A DNA stretch of 64,000 nt from Streptomyces venezuelae (GCF_008642375.1 NZ_CP029194.1:1860001-1924000), one strand, 5' to 3'. Positions 54,104 to 61,453 are shown, numbered from the stretch's first letter. A program made the numbers and translations. The notes: generated from the sequence alone by a model not told the origin.

Positions 54104-55072
54104 TCAGGAAGGGGCGAGAAGATTCCGGTACCACTGCGCGTGGGCCGCGAAGCCGGCGGTGAAGCCCGGTCCCGGGTCGCAGCCGAGCTCCCCCCAGGGG
54201 CGGTCGTCGGCGAACCAGTGGTCGGTGGCGAGCATGGCCAGGTGGTGCCGGCCGAAGGGGTGGCCGGCGAGCAGCTCGTGGGCCTCCGCGAGGTCGACCG
54301 CCGCCGCCCGGGACCGGCTCTCCCGGCCCGCCCGCCCGGCCAGGAGCTCCTCGCAGGGCGCGAGCAGCTCCGCGACCGGCACCGGCTCGGGGTGGTTGAC
54401 GTAGTACGCGCCCGCCTCCGTCCGCGGCGAGAGCGCCGCGCCGAGCAGGGCGCCCGCCAGGCTCTCCACATCGATCAGGGAGTGCAGCGAGGTGCCCGCG
54501 TCGAGCGGGCCGGGCAGCGCGTCGAGCAGGCGGACCAGGCCGGGAACCACCTGCCGGTCGCCCGCTCCGTACACGAGGTGGGGTCGCAGTACGGCCCCGC
54601 CCGCGTCCAGGACGTACCGCTCGCCCGCCGCCCGGGTGCGGCTGGTCGCCGAACCGGGGGCCAGCGGCAGGGTGCCGGGGGCGGCGGCACGGAAGGGGCC
54701 GCGGCCGTGGACGGAGGCGGTGCTCAGGGCGACGATCCGGGTCACGCCGGCGCGTACGGCCGCGTCGACGAGGGCTCGGGCGCCCTGGTCGTTGACGCTG
54801 CGGGCCAGCTCCTCGTCCGCGCCGATCGCCGAGGCGCAGTGGATCAGCACGTCGGCACCCTCGCAGGCCCGGCGCAGGGAGTCGGCGTCGCGGAGGTCAC
54901 CCGTGACGGTCTCGGTCGGCGTCTCGGGCGCCGTCGCGGACGCCGTCGCGGGCGGCAGCGGGCCGCGGGTGAGCAGCCGGAGGTGGCCGGTCTCCGGACG
55001 GGCCGCGGCCAGCGCGGCGACCCGGCTGCCGACGAAGCCGGTCGTGCCGGTGATCAGAACGCGGGGACCCAT
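54104..55072 (-). CDS. Extended SDR / NAD-dependent epimerase-dehydratase-like protein in the signalling locus
   Basis: This 322-residue extended-SDR protein has GTTGFVG (9-15) as nucleotide loop. The expected YxxxK catalytic pair is not visible: the aligned stretch reads TSRTRAAGERY, with Thr/Ser and Arg in place of Tyr and Lys. It is therefore either a catalytically altered reductase or a binding protein. It starts 14 bases after the AfsA-homologue stop and is certainly cotranscribed. Related proteins sit next to AfsA homologues in several Streptomyces signalling loci. Confidence 0.8.
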   Translation of the reverse strand: MGPRVLITGTTGFVGSRVAALAAARPETGHLRLLTRGPLPPATASATAPETPTETVTGDLRDADSLRRACEGADVLIHCASAIGADEELARSVNDQGARALVDAAVRAGVTRIVALSTASVHGRGPFRAAAPGTLPLAPGSATSRTRAAGERYVLDAGGAVLRPHLVYGAGDRQVVPGLVRLLDALPGPLDAGTSLHSLIDVESLAGALLGAALSPRTEAGAYYVNHPEPVPVAELLAPCEELLAGRAGRESRSRAAAVDLAEAHELLAGHPFGRHHLAMLATDHWFADDRPWGELGCDPGPGFTAGFAAHAQWYRNLLAPS

Positions 55073-55086
55073 GGTTTCCGTCCTGT

Positions 55087-56037
55087 TCAACCGGCCAGTC
55101 GGCTGCGGATGCCGCCACCGGTGACCGCGAGGCCACACGACGGGGAGGAGAGCACGGAACGGAACACCTCGTTGCCGTCCTGCCGGCCGGTGACCAGGAC
55201 GGTGGTCGTCGAGGGATCGGCGGTGCGCACGATCTGGGGCTCTATCCAGCACGGGCTGTCGAGCTCGGCGTAGCGCGTGAAGGAGGACTCCATGACGGCG
55301 GGCAGGAACGCGCTGCTCCCGGTCGCCAGGGTCGCCGCCTGACGGGCGGCTTCGAGGAGCACCATGCCCGGTACATGATCGTTCGGGCGGCGGAAGAGGG
55401 TGCTGTGCCCGGTGTTGATCCGCAGCTGCCACTGGCCGGGCCTGGCACCCGCGCCCAGGACGACGTCCTTGGAGTTCTCCCGGCCGACGAGCTGCGGGGC
55501 CACGCCCGGTATGAGCGGGACCGGCCTGCCGAGCGCGGCCAGGCGCTCGCCGCGGATCCGGCGGTAGGCGAGGGCGGACGTGCAGCGGGTCAGGGCACTG
55601 CCGGTGGCGAGGTGCCGGCCGTCACGCGTGAGCACCAGAGTGGCGCGCATGCTGCGGAGGCCGCTGCCTCGGCGGACCACGTCGGAGCAGACGAGGTCGA
55701 CGGCGATGTCCGAGGAGCGGCCGCCCACGGCGAGCGCCTCGGGGTCCGCGGTGTAACCGAGACCCCACATGACGAACTGCTCGTCCAGGGGTACCCCCAG
55801 CTCGGCATGAGCGACGAGCATGGTGGCCTGGCGTATCGTCTCGGCCACCAGGACAGGGTCGTGCCGGTCCCCCGCCACCGGAGAGAAGAAGGGATGCGCA
55901 GCAGGCCAGCGGGCGGAGACCGAGAACCGGTTCTCGGTCAGTCGCGTCCAGTCCGTGGGGAAGATGTCCGCGGGATCGGCTCGGTGGACGAACTCCCCGG
56001 GGACGTGCGTCGTCACTCCTCGCCACTTCTGGTCCAT
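55087..56037 (-). CDS. A-factor biosynthesis (AfsA/ScbA) family protein: gamma-butyrolactone-type signal synthase
   Basis: This 316-residue protein has two AfsA hotdog-fold repeats: the first around VHRADPADIFPTDWTRLTEN to SARWPAAHPFF, the second around NTGHSTLFRRPNDHVPGMVL and LEAARQAATLATGS. AfsA/ScbA proteins join dihydroxyacetone phosphate to a beta-ketoacyl thioester, the first step of gamma-butyrolactone signal synthesis. ATG 56037 has AAGGGGG upstream. It is divergent from an ArpA/ScbR-type receptor and followed by two reductases, the arrangement of a complete signalling locus. The signal structure cannot be predicted. Confidence 0.92.
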   Translation of the reverse strand: MDQKWRGVTTHVPGEFVHRADPADIFPTDWTRLTENRFSVSARWPAAHPFFSPVAGDRHDPVLVAETIRQATMLVAHAELGVPLDEQFVMWGLGYTADPEALAVGGRSSDIAVDLVCSDVVRRGSGLRSMRATLVLTRDGRHLATGSALTRCTSALAYRRIRGERLAALGRPVPLIPGVAPQLVGRENSKDVVLGAGARPGQWQLRINTGHSTLFRRPNDHVPGMVLLEAARQAATLATGSSAFLPAVMESSFTRYAELDSPCWIEPQIVRTADPSTTTVLVTGRQDGNEVFRSVLSSPSCGLAVTGGGIRSRLAG

Positions 56038-56167
56038 GGATCCCCCTTGCATCCCACACCCCAAGCGGATGTGTCCGCCAAACATAGAATACGTACAGTC
56101 CGGTTTTCTTTTCAACGCATCACGTCACATGGTGAGCACAGACAGCGACACAGCAGGAGGCGGCGCC
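56038..56167. promoter_or_regulatory. Divergent promoter region of the gamma-butyrolactone-type locus
   Basis: This 130-base gap between the AfsA homologue and the receptor gene is A/T-rich in the middle (56079-56116), with a stretch read on the minus strand as AAAACCGGACTGTACGTATT at about 56088-56107. It resembles autoregulatory elements (AREs) bound by ArpA/ScbR-type receptors, which have ACC-n-GGT-like halves in an A/T-rich frame. A receptor controlling both divergent promoters would be expected here. Confidence 0.5.
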
Positions 56168-56827
56168 TTGGCGCAGCAAGCGCGTGCAATCAAGACCCGA
56201 CGGGCCATTCTGGAGGCGGCCGCCACGGTCTTCGCCGAGCGCGGCTACGAGCGGACGACCATCGGGGAGATCCTGGCGCGCGCCGGGGTGACCAAGGGAG
56301 CGCTCTACTTCCACTTCACCTCCAAGGAAGACCTCGCCCTCGGTGTACTCGACGCCCAGATGCTCGACGAGCCGATGTCCCCGCAGCCGATCAAGCTCCA
56401 GGAACTCGCGGACCAGGCTTTCCTGCTCGCCCACCGGCTCCAGCGCGACCCTCTCGTCCGGGCGAGCGTCGCACTGGCCCTGGACAGCGGTGCCACCGGG
56501 GTCGACAGGGCCGCGCCGTTCAAGGCGTGGATCGACCAGGTGTCGGAGATCCTGACCGTCGCGAAGACCCGGGGCGAGATCCTCGGTCACGTGGACGTGT
56601 CCGACGCCGCCGAACTCTTCTCCGGCGCGTACGCCGGCATCCAGACGATGTCCCAGATCCTGCGCGATCGCAACGACCTGAACCATCGGATCTCGGTCCT
56701 GCTCAGGTACCTCATGCCGAGCATCTGCACGCCGGCCCTACTGACCGGCCTCCGGCTGAACGAGGACCGCGCCGATCAGCTGGCGGCGGAGTACGACGCG
56801 AGCCAGAAGCGCCGCGAGGAGCAATAA
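56168..56827 (+). CDS. ArpA/ScbR-type gamma-butyrolactone receptor (TetR family)
   Basis: This 219-residue receptor is read from TTG 56168, which has GGAGG seven bases upstream and yields MAQQARAIKTRRAILEAAAT, matching the known start of ScbR/ArpA proteins; ATG 56129 would add 13 unlikely residues. The HTH region is TIGEILARAGVTKGALYFHF. Trp121 in PFKAWIDQ aligns with the ligand-pocket Trp of ArpA/CprB (Trp119 there). The tail LRYLMPSICTPALLTGL matches the family end. It should repress its targets until the butyrolactone binds. Confidence 0.92.
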   Translation: MAQQARAIKTRRAILEAAATVFAERGYERTTIGEILARAGVTKGALYFHFTSKEDLALGVLDAQMLDEPMSPQPIKLQELADQAFLLAHRLQRDPLVRASVALALDSGATGVDRAAPFKAWIDQVSEILTVAKTRGEILGHVDVSDAAELFSGAYAGIQTMSQILRDRNDLNHRISVLLRYLMPSICTPALLTGLRLNEDRADQLAAEYDASQKRREEQ

Positions 56828-56874
56828 CCCCGCGTACACACTCCGTTAAACAAAACAGACCACACGGTCGCTTG

Positions 56875-56906
56875 AGCGCCCCGACACGGAACAGTGTCGG
56901 GGCGCT
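56875..56906 (+). terminator. Strong hairpin terminator after the receptor gene
   Basis: AGCGCCCCGACAC and GTGTCGGGGCGCT pair perfectly over 13 bp with a 6-base loop (GGAACA), 47 bases after the receptor stop. It separates the receptor from the acyl-CoA dehydrogenase operon. Confidence 0.8.
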
Positions 56907-56914
56907 CTGGCGTC

Positions 56915-56955
56915 ATGGCACTGAGTGTGTTTTGCTGAGGGTACTCAGTGCCACA
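56915..56955. promoter_or_regulatory. Two operator-like copies upstream of the acyl-CoA dehydrogenase gene
   Basis: ATGGCACTGAGTGTGTT (56915-56931) and GGGTACTCAGTGCCACA (56939-56955) are inverted copies of the palindrome ATGGCACTGAGTGCCAT seen at 60459. The outer arms TGGCACTGAGT and ACTCAGTGCCA are perfectly complementary. They lie 24 to 64 bases before the ATG, over the likely promoter. Confidence 0.7.
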
Positions 56956-56978
56956 AGCGTCTAGGGGAGCTCCACATC

Positions 56979-58130
56979 ATGGGCAAGGACTTCGACCTGT
57001 ATCGGCCCTCCGAGGAGCACGACATGCTCCGTGAGTCGGTGCGCGCGCTGGCGGAGGCGAAGATCGCTCCGTTCGCGGCGGCGGTGGACGAGGAGCACCG
57101 GTTCCCGCAGGAGGCGCTGGACGCGCTGGTCGCCAACGACCTGCACGCGGTGCACGTGCCGGAGGCGTACGGCGGCGCGGGCGCGGACGCGCTGGCGACG
57201 GTGATCGTGATCGAGGAGGTCGCGCGGGTGTGCGGCTCGTCCTCGCTGATCCCGGCGGTGAACAAGCTGGGCTCGCTGCCGGTGGTCCTGTCCGGCTCGG
57301 AGGAGCTGAAGGCGAAGTACCTGGGCCCGCTGGCCAAGGGCGACGCGATGTTCTCCTACGCCCTGTCCGAGCCCGACGCGGGCTCCGACGCGGCCGGCAT
57401 GAAGACCCGCGCGGTGCGCGACGGGGACTTCTGGGTCCTCAACGGCGTCAAGCGGTGGATCACCAACGCCGGCGTCTCGGAGTACTACACGGTGATGGCC
57501 GTCACCGACCCCGACAAGCGCTCCAAGGGCATCAGCGCCTTCGTCGTGGAGAAGTCCGACGAGGGCGTCTCCTTCGGCGCCCCGGAGAAGAAGCTCGGCA
57601 TCAAGGGCTCCCCGACCCGCGAGGTCTACCTCGACAACGTCCGCATCCCCGCCGACCGCATGATCGGCGCCGAGGGCACCGGCTTCGCCACCGCGATGAA
57701 GACCCTCGACCACACCCGCGTCACCATCGCCGCCCAGGCCATCGGCATCGCCCAGGGCGCCCTCGACTACGCCAAGGGCTACGTCAAGGAACGCAAGCAG
57801 TTCGGCAAGCCCATCGCCGACTTCCAGGGCGTCCAGTTCATGCTCGCCGACATGGCCATGAAGCTCGAGGCCGCCCGCCAGCTCACCTACGCCGCCGCCG
57901 CCAAGTCCGAGCGCACCGACGCCGACCTCACCTTCTTCGGCGCCGCCGCCAAGTGCTTCGCCTCCGACGTCGCCATGGAGGTCACCATCGACGCCGTCCA
58001 GCTCCTCGGCGGCTACGGCTACACCCGCGACTACCCCGTCGAGCGCATGATGCGCGACGCCAAGATCACCCAGATCTACGAAGGCACCAACCAGGTCCAG
58101 CGCATCGTCATGGCCCGCAACCTCCCGTAA
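56979..58130 (+). CDS. Acyl-CoA dehydrogenase
   Basis: This 383-residue FAD enzyme has ALSEPDAGSDAAGMKTRAVR, KRWITNAGVSEYYTVM, and RKQFGKPIADFQGVQFMLAD. The catalytic base Glu368 lies in QIYEGTNQVQRIV. It introduces a double bond in an acyl-CoA and passes electrons to ETF, encoded by the next two genes. GGGGAGC precedes ATG 56979. The substrate (short, branched or fatty acyl) cannot be told, but the position suggests a dedicated acd-etfB-etfA operon. Confidence 0.95.
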   Translation: MGKDFDLYRPSEEHDMLRESVRALAEAKIAPFAAAVDEEHRFPQEALDALVANDLHAVHVPEAYGGAGADALATVIVIEEVARVCGSSSLIPAVNKLGSLPVVLSGSEELKAKYLGPLAKGDAMFSYALSEPDAGSDAAGMKTRAVRDGDFWVLNGVKRWITNAGVSEYYTVMAVTDPDKRSKGISAFVVEKSDEGVSFGAPEKKLGIKGSPTREVYLDNVRIPADRMIGAEGTGFATAMKTLDHTRVTIAAQAIGIAQGALDYAKGYVKERKQFGKPIADFQGVQFMLADMAMKLEAARQLTYAAAAKSERTDADLTFFGAAAKCFASDVAMEVTIDAVQLLGGYGYTRDYPVERMMRDAKITQIYEGTNQVQRIVMARNLP

Positions 58131-58158
58131 CCACCAGCCCCTCGAAAGGAGACAGGCC

Positions 58159-58944
58159 GTGACCCTGAAGATCGCAGTCTGTGTGAAGTACGTCCCCGAC
58201 GCGACCGGCGACCGCGGTTTCGCCGACGACCTGACGACCGACCGCGAGGCCGTCGACGGCCTGCTCTCGGAGCTGGACGAGTACGCGGTCGAGCAGGCCC
58301 TCCGCATCTCGGAGGAGTCCGACGACGCCGAGGTCACCGTCGTGACCGTGGGCCCGGACGACGCCAAGGACGCGCTGCGCAAGGCGCTGTCGATGGGCGC
58401 CGACAAGGCCGTCCACGTCAACGACGAGGACATCCACGGCTCCGACGTCATCGCCACCTCCGCGATCCTGGCCAAGGCCCTGGAGAAGACCGGCTTCGAC
58501 CTGGTCGTCTGCGGCATGGCCTCGACCGACGGCACGATGGGCGTCCTGCCGGCCCTGCTGGCCGAGCGGCTGAACGTGCCGCAGGTGACGCTGCTGTCCG
58601 AGGTCTCGGTCGACGGCGGGACGGTGAAGGGCCGCCGCGACGGCGACTCCGCCACCGAGCTCCTGGAGGCCCCGCTGCCGGCCGTCGTGTCGGTCACCGA
58701 CCAGTCCGGCGAGGCCCGCTACCCCTCCTTCAAGGGGATCATGGCTGCCAAGAAGAAGCCGGTCGAGGAGCTGGACCTGGACGACCTGGACATCGACGCC
58801 GACGAGGTGGGCCTCGCCGGGTCCTGGACCCTCGTCGACGCCGTGGCCGCGCGTCCGGCCCGTACGCAGGGCACGATCGTCACGGACGAGGGCGACGGCG
58901 GCAAGCAGCTCGCGGCCTTCCTCGCCACCCAGAAGTTCATCTGA
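58159..58944 (+). CDS. etfB: Electron transfer flavoprotein beta subunit
   Basis: This 261-residue protein starts at GTG 58159 with AAAGGAGA upstream. It has the AMP-binding ETF fold (KIAVCVKYVPDATGDRGF, LDEYAVEQALRISEESDDAE, VVCGMASTDGTMGVLPALLA). It forms a heterodimer with EtfA and takes electrons from acyl-CoA dehydrogenases. It lies 28 bases after the dehydrogenase gene. Confidence 0.96.
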   Translation: MTLKIAVCVKYVPDATGDRGFADDLTTDREAVDGLLSELDEYAVEQALRISEESDDAEVTVVTVGPDDAKDALRKALSMGADKAVHVNDEDIHGSDVIATSAILAKALEKTGFDLVVCGMASTDGTMGVLPALLAERLNVPQVTLLSEVSVDGGTVKGRRDGDSATELLEAPLPAVVSVTDQSGEARYPSFKGIMAAKKKPVEELDLDDLDIDADEVGLAGSWTLVDAVAARPARTQGTIVTDEGDGGKQLAAFLATQKFI

Positions 58945-58983
58945 CCCACCGTCAGCCAGACACCCACTCAGGAGCAATGAATC

Positions 58984-59940
58984 ATGGCTGAGATCCTGGT
59001 TCTCGTGGACCACGCCGACGGTGCGGTCCGCAAGCCGGCCCTCGAACTGCTGACCCTGGCCCGCCGCATCGGCGAGCCCTCGGCCGTCGTGCTCGGCGCC
59101 GGCGAGGCCGCGGCCTCGATCGCCGCCACGGCCGGCGAGTACGGCGCGGCCACCGTGTACGTCGCGGACGGCGCCGAGTTCACCGACCAGCTGGTCGTCC
59201 CCAAGGTCGACGCGCTGACCCAGCTCGCGAAGGAGAAGGGGGCCGCCGCCGTCCTGGTGACCTCCTCCGGCGAGGGCAAGGAGATCGCCGCCCGCGTCGC
59301 GCTGCGCCTCGGCTCCGGTCTGATCACCGACGCCGTGGAGCTGGAGGCCGGCGAGAACGGCCCGGTCGCCACCCAGTCCGTCTTCGCCGCCTCGTACCAG
59401 GTGCGCTCGACGGTCTCGCACGGCGTCCCGGTCATCACCGTCAAGCCGAACTCCGCCGCCCCGGAGGCCGCCCCGGCCGCCGGCTCGGTCGAGAACGTCG
59501 CCGTCGCCTTCACCGGCAACGCCGCCAAGGTCGTCTCGCGCACCCCGCGCGTCTCCACCGGCCGCCCCGAGCTGACCGAGTCCGCGATCGTGGTCTCCGG
59601 CGGCCGTGGCGTCGGCGCGGCCGAGGGCTTCGCGGTCGTCGAGAAGCTGGCCGACTCGCTCGGCGCGGCCGTCGGCGCCTCCCGCGCTGCCGTGGACGCC
59701 GGCTGGTACCCGCACGCCAACCAGGTCGGCCAGACCGGCAAGCAGGTCTCGCCGCAGCTGTACGTCGCCGCGGGCATCTCCGGCGCGATCCAGCACCGGG
59801 CGGGCATGCAGACGTCGAAGACGATCGTGGCCGTCAACAAGGACGCCGAAGCCCCGATCTTCGACCTCGTGGACTACGGCGTGGTCGGCGACCTCTTCGA
59901 GGTGCTGCCGCAGCTGACGGACGAGATCGGCGCCCGCTGA
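58984..59940 (+). CDS. etfA: Electron transfer flavoprotein alpha subunit
   Basis: This 318-residue protein has the FAD-binding ETF signature (PQLYVAAGISGAIQHRAGMQ, ACDPEAP-like NKDAEAPIFDLVDYGVVGDL). It carries the FAD that shuttles electrons from the dehydrogenase to the respiratory chain (ETF:quinone oxidoreductase, not in this window). It starts 39 bases after etfB and ends the operon at a strong hairpin. Confidence 0.96.
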   Translation: MAEILVLVDHADGAVRKPALELLTLARRIGEPSAVVLGAGEAAASIAATAGEYGAATVYVADGAEFTDQLVVPKVDALTQLAKEKGAAAVLVTSSGEGKEIAARVALRLGSGLITDAVELEAGENGPVATQSVFAASYQVRSTVSHGVPVITVKPNSAAPEAAPAAGSVENVAVAFTGNAAKVVSRTPRVSTGRPELTESAIVVSGGRGVGAAEGFAVVEKLADSLGAAVGASRAAVDAGWYPHANQVGQTGKQVSPQLYVAAGISGAIQHRAGMQTSKTIVAVNKDAEAPIFDLVDYGVVGDLFEVLPQLTDEIGAR

Positions 59941-59960
59941 CCGTTCCGTCGCCCGACGCG

Positions 59961-60005
59961 AAAGGGGGCGGTGAGTGGCACTCTGTGCCACTCACCGCCC
60001 CCTTT
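59961..60005. terminator. Bidirectional 21-bp hairpin terminator with an embedded operator-like core
   Basis: Two 21-base arms (59961-59981 and 59985-60005) pair perfectly across a 3-base loop between the convergent etfA and DUF35-type genes. The right side ends in TTT, and the left begins AAA, so it can end both transcripts. The core TGGCACTCTGTGCCA matches 13 of 15 bases of the palindrome found at the regulated promoters. Confidence 0.85.
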
Positions 60006-60019
60006 CCGTGTGCCTCGCG

Positions 60020-60409
60020 TCAGATCCAGCCGTCGAGCGGGACCTCTTCGCAGAGCCGGACGACCGGCCTGCGACCGGTCAGGCCGACTCCCGAGGAGAC
60101 CTTCACGCGGACGCCGGGGCGCACCGCGTGCAGCGGCCCGTCGACGCGGCAGCGGACCGTGAAGCCCTCCGTCATGTACACCGGCCAGAGGTCCGCGTCG
60201 GCCGCGGCGACCCCGCGACGTACGGATATCACGCCCTCACCCTCGCTGAGTTCGGGCGAGAGCTCGGTCGACCCGCAGGTCGGGCAGAGCAGTCGCTGGA
60301 AGGTCGTGGTGTGACACCAGCGGCAGCGCTGGAAGTAGAGCTCGGCGTCGGGGCCCGCCTCTTCGGCGGCCTGGACGGCGGCCCCGCTCCTCAGTCCGGT
60401 GTGGAACAC
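60020..60409 (-). CDS. Zn-ribbon/OB-fold (DUF35-type) acyl-CoA-associated protein
   Basis: This 129-residue protein starts at GTG 60409 with AAGGAG upstream. A rubredoxin-like Zn ribbon has Cys29, Cys32, Cys42, Cys45 (CRWCH ... CPTCGS), then an OB-fold-like beta barrel (GVISVRRGVAAADADLWPVY, GPLHAVRPGVRVKVSSGVGL). DUF35 proteins usually partner with a thiolase/acetyl-CoA acetyltransferase-like protein for acyl-CoA channelling, but no thiolase is nearby. A perfect palindrome (60459-60475) sits 50 bases upstream of its start. Confidence 0.8.
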   Translation of the reverse strand: MFHTGLRSGAAVQAAEEAGPDAELYFQRCRWCHTTTFQRLLCPTCGSTELSPELSEGEGVISVRRGVAAADADLWPVYMTEGFTVRCRVDGPLHAVRPGVRVKVSSGVGLTGRRPVVRLCEEVPLDGWI

Positions 60410-60458
60410 GATGGGTTCTCCTTGCACTCGGCGGCTCGACCGTGCATGGAGCAAAGAT

Positions 60459-60475
60459 ATGGCACTGAGTGCCAT
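60459..60475. promoter_or_regulatory. Perfect 17-base palindrome upstream of the DUF35-type gene
   Basis: ATGGCACTGAGTGCCAT is fully symmetric around a central G. Copies recur before the acyl-CoA dehydrogenase (56915, 56939) and before the TetR gene (61348, 61371), so it is the best model of a TetR operator in this region. Confidence 0.75.
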
Positions 60476-60510
60476 CAAATAAAGACCTGAGTTCCCTCAA
60501 TTCGAGATAC

Positions 60511-60620
60511 CGGGATCCCTCACAGGGGATGCGTGATCCCGTCACAAGAGGGCGGGGCCCCCTCACGAAGGACGCGGGAACCCCTCACGAGAGGCGCGAG
60601 ATCCCGCCCTCAGTCCTCAC
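60511..60620. repeat. Imperfect tandem repeat of about 22 bp
   Basis: Five degenerate units follow one another: CGGGATCCCTCACAGGGGAT (60511), TGATCCCGTCACAAGAGGGC (60534), GGCCCCCTCACGAAGGACGC (60556), GGAACCCCTCACGAGAGGCG (60577) and AGATCCCGCCCTCAGTCCTC (60599). Shared features are a CCC-TCAC core and a purine-rich end. They run from between the DUF35-type gene and the TetR gene into the TetR stop codon. Each unit also has inverted GGG/CCC halves and could fold. Confidence 0.55.
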
Positions 60621-61317
60621 CGAGGCTCGACTCCACCTCGCGCACCACACGCCACATCGGGGTGGACCGCTTGGTGATGACCACCACGACGTCCTCGTTC
60701 TCCTCGGCCGGCGCGACCGCGACCGCGTCCGGGCTCCAGGTCGCCCGGACGAACTCCAGGGCCTGGTCCACCTCCGCCAGCGGGTCGCCCTCGCCGCCCG
60801 AGCGCAGCCAGTGGCGCAGGGCGTGGTTGTGGGCGGCGACGACGGCCGCGGCGACCACGTTGGCGCGCAGGGTGCCGTCCCGGCGGTCGGCCCAGCGGGT
60901 GCGCAGGTAGTCGCCGAGGGTCTTCTCGTACCGCCAGACGACGGAGAGCTCGTACGTCCGCAGTCCGGTCACCTCGCGGGTGAGGCGGTAGCGCTGCACG
61001 GAGAAGGTCGGGTTCTCGGCGTACATCCGCATGACGAGGCGGGCGGCGTCGCAGACGCGGACGATCGGGTCGTCGGAGTCGGCGCTCGCCGCGAGGAAGC
61101 GGGTCATGTCGGCGAGGCACTGCTCGTGGTCGGGGAAGACCACGTCCTCCTTCGACGGGAAGTACCGGAAGAAGGAGCGGCGGCCGACACCCGCGAGCGT
61201 GACGATGTCGTCGACGGTGGTCTGCTCGTAGCCGCGCTCGAGGAAGAGCTGGAAGGCCGCGGCGATGAGGGAGTCCCGCATCGCGGGCTTCGGAGAGTTC
61301 GTCGAGGCTGTTCCCAT
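60610..61317 (-). CDS. TetR-family regulator, likely repressor of the acyl-CoA dehydrogenase/ETF operon
   Basis: This 235-residue TetR protein has its HTH at about residues 33-55 (TVDDIVTLAGVGRRSFFRYF). Its C-terminal part (VVWRYEKTLGDYLRTRWADR, VVAAAVVAAHNHALRHWLRS) is unlike the receptor at 56168. Its own promoter carries two copies of the palindrome, which also occurs at the acyl-CoA dehydrogenase and DUF35-type promoters. The ligand is likely an acyl-CoA, by analogy with other acyl-CoA-responsive TetR proteins; this is inference. Confidence 0.92.
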   Translation of the reverse strand: MGTASTNSPKPAMRDSLIAAAFQLFLERGYEQTTVDDIVTLAGVGRRSFFRYFPSKEDVVFPDHEQCLADMTRFLAASADSDDPIVRVCDAARLVMRMYAENPTFSVQRYRLTREVTGLRTYELSVVWRYEKTLGDYLRTRWADRRDGTLRANVVAAAVVAAHNHALRHWLRSGGEGDPLAEVDQALEFVRATWSPDAVAVAPAEENEDVVVVITKRSTPMWRVVREVESSLGED

Positions 61318-61341
61318 GGCCCGAACCTAACACTCGAACCG

Positions 61342-61393
61342 CTCGATGCGGCACTTGGTGCCGAGAGAATCCGGCACCGAGTACCGCATCGAG
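61342..61393. promoter_or_regulatory. Nested palindromes upstream of the TetR gene at 60610
   Basis: GCGGCACTTGGTGCCGA (61348-61364) and CCGGCACCGAGTACCGC (61371-61387) share the GGCAC...GTGCC core of the 60459 palindrome. They sit inside a larger inverted repeat with perfect 10-base arms CTCGATGCGG (61342-61351) and CCGCATCGAG (61384-61393). Two operator copies about 23 bases apart fit cooperative binding and autoregulation. Confidence 0.65.
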
Positions 61394-61453
61394 GGTACGG
61401 AGGGTCAGTGCGGGCTCAGCGCGGGGCCTGCCGCACGGCCGGTCGCCACGGAC

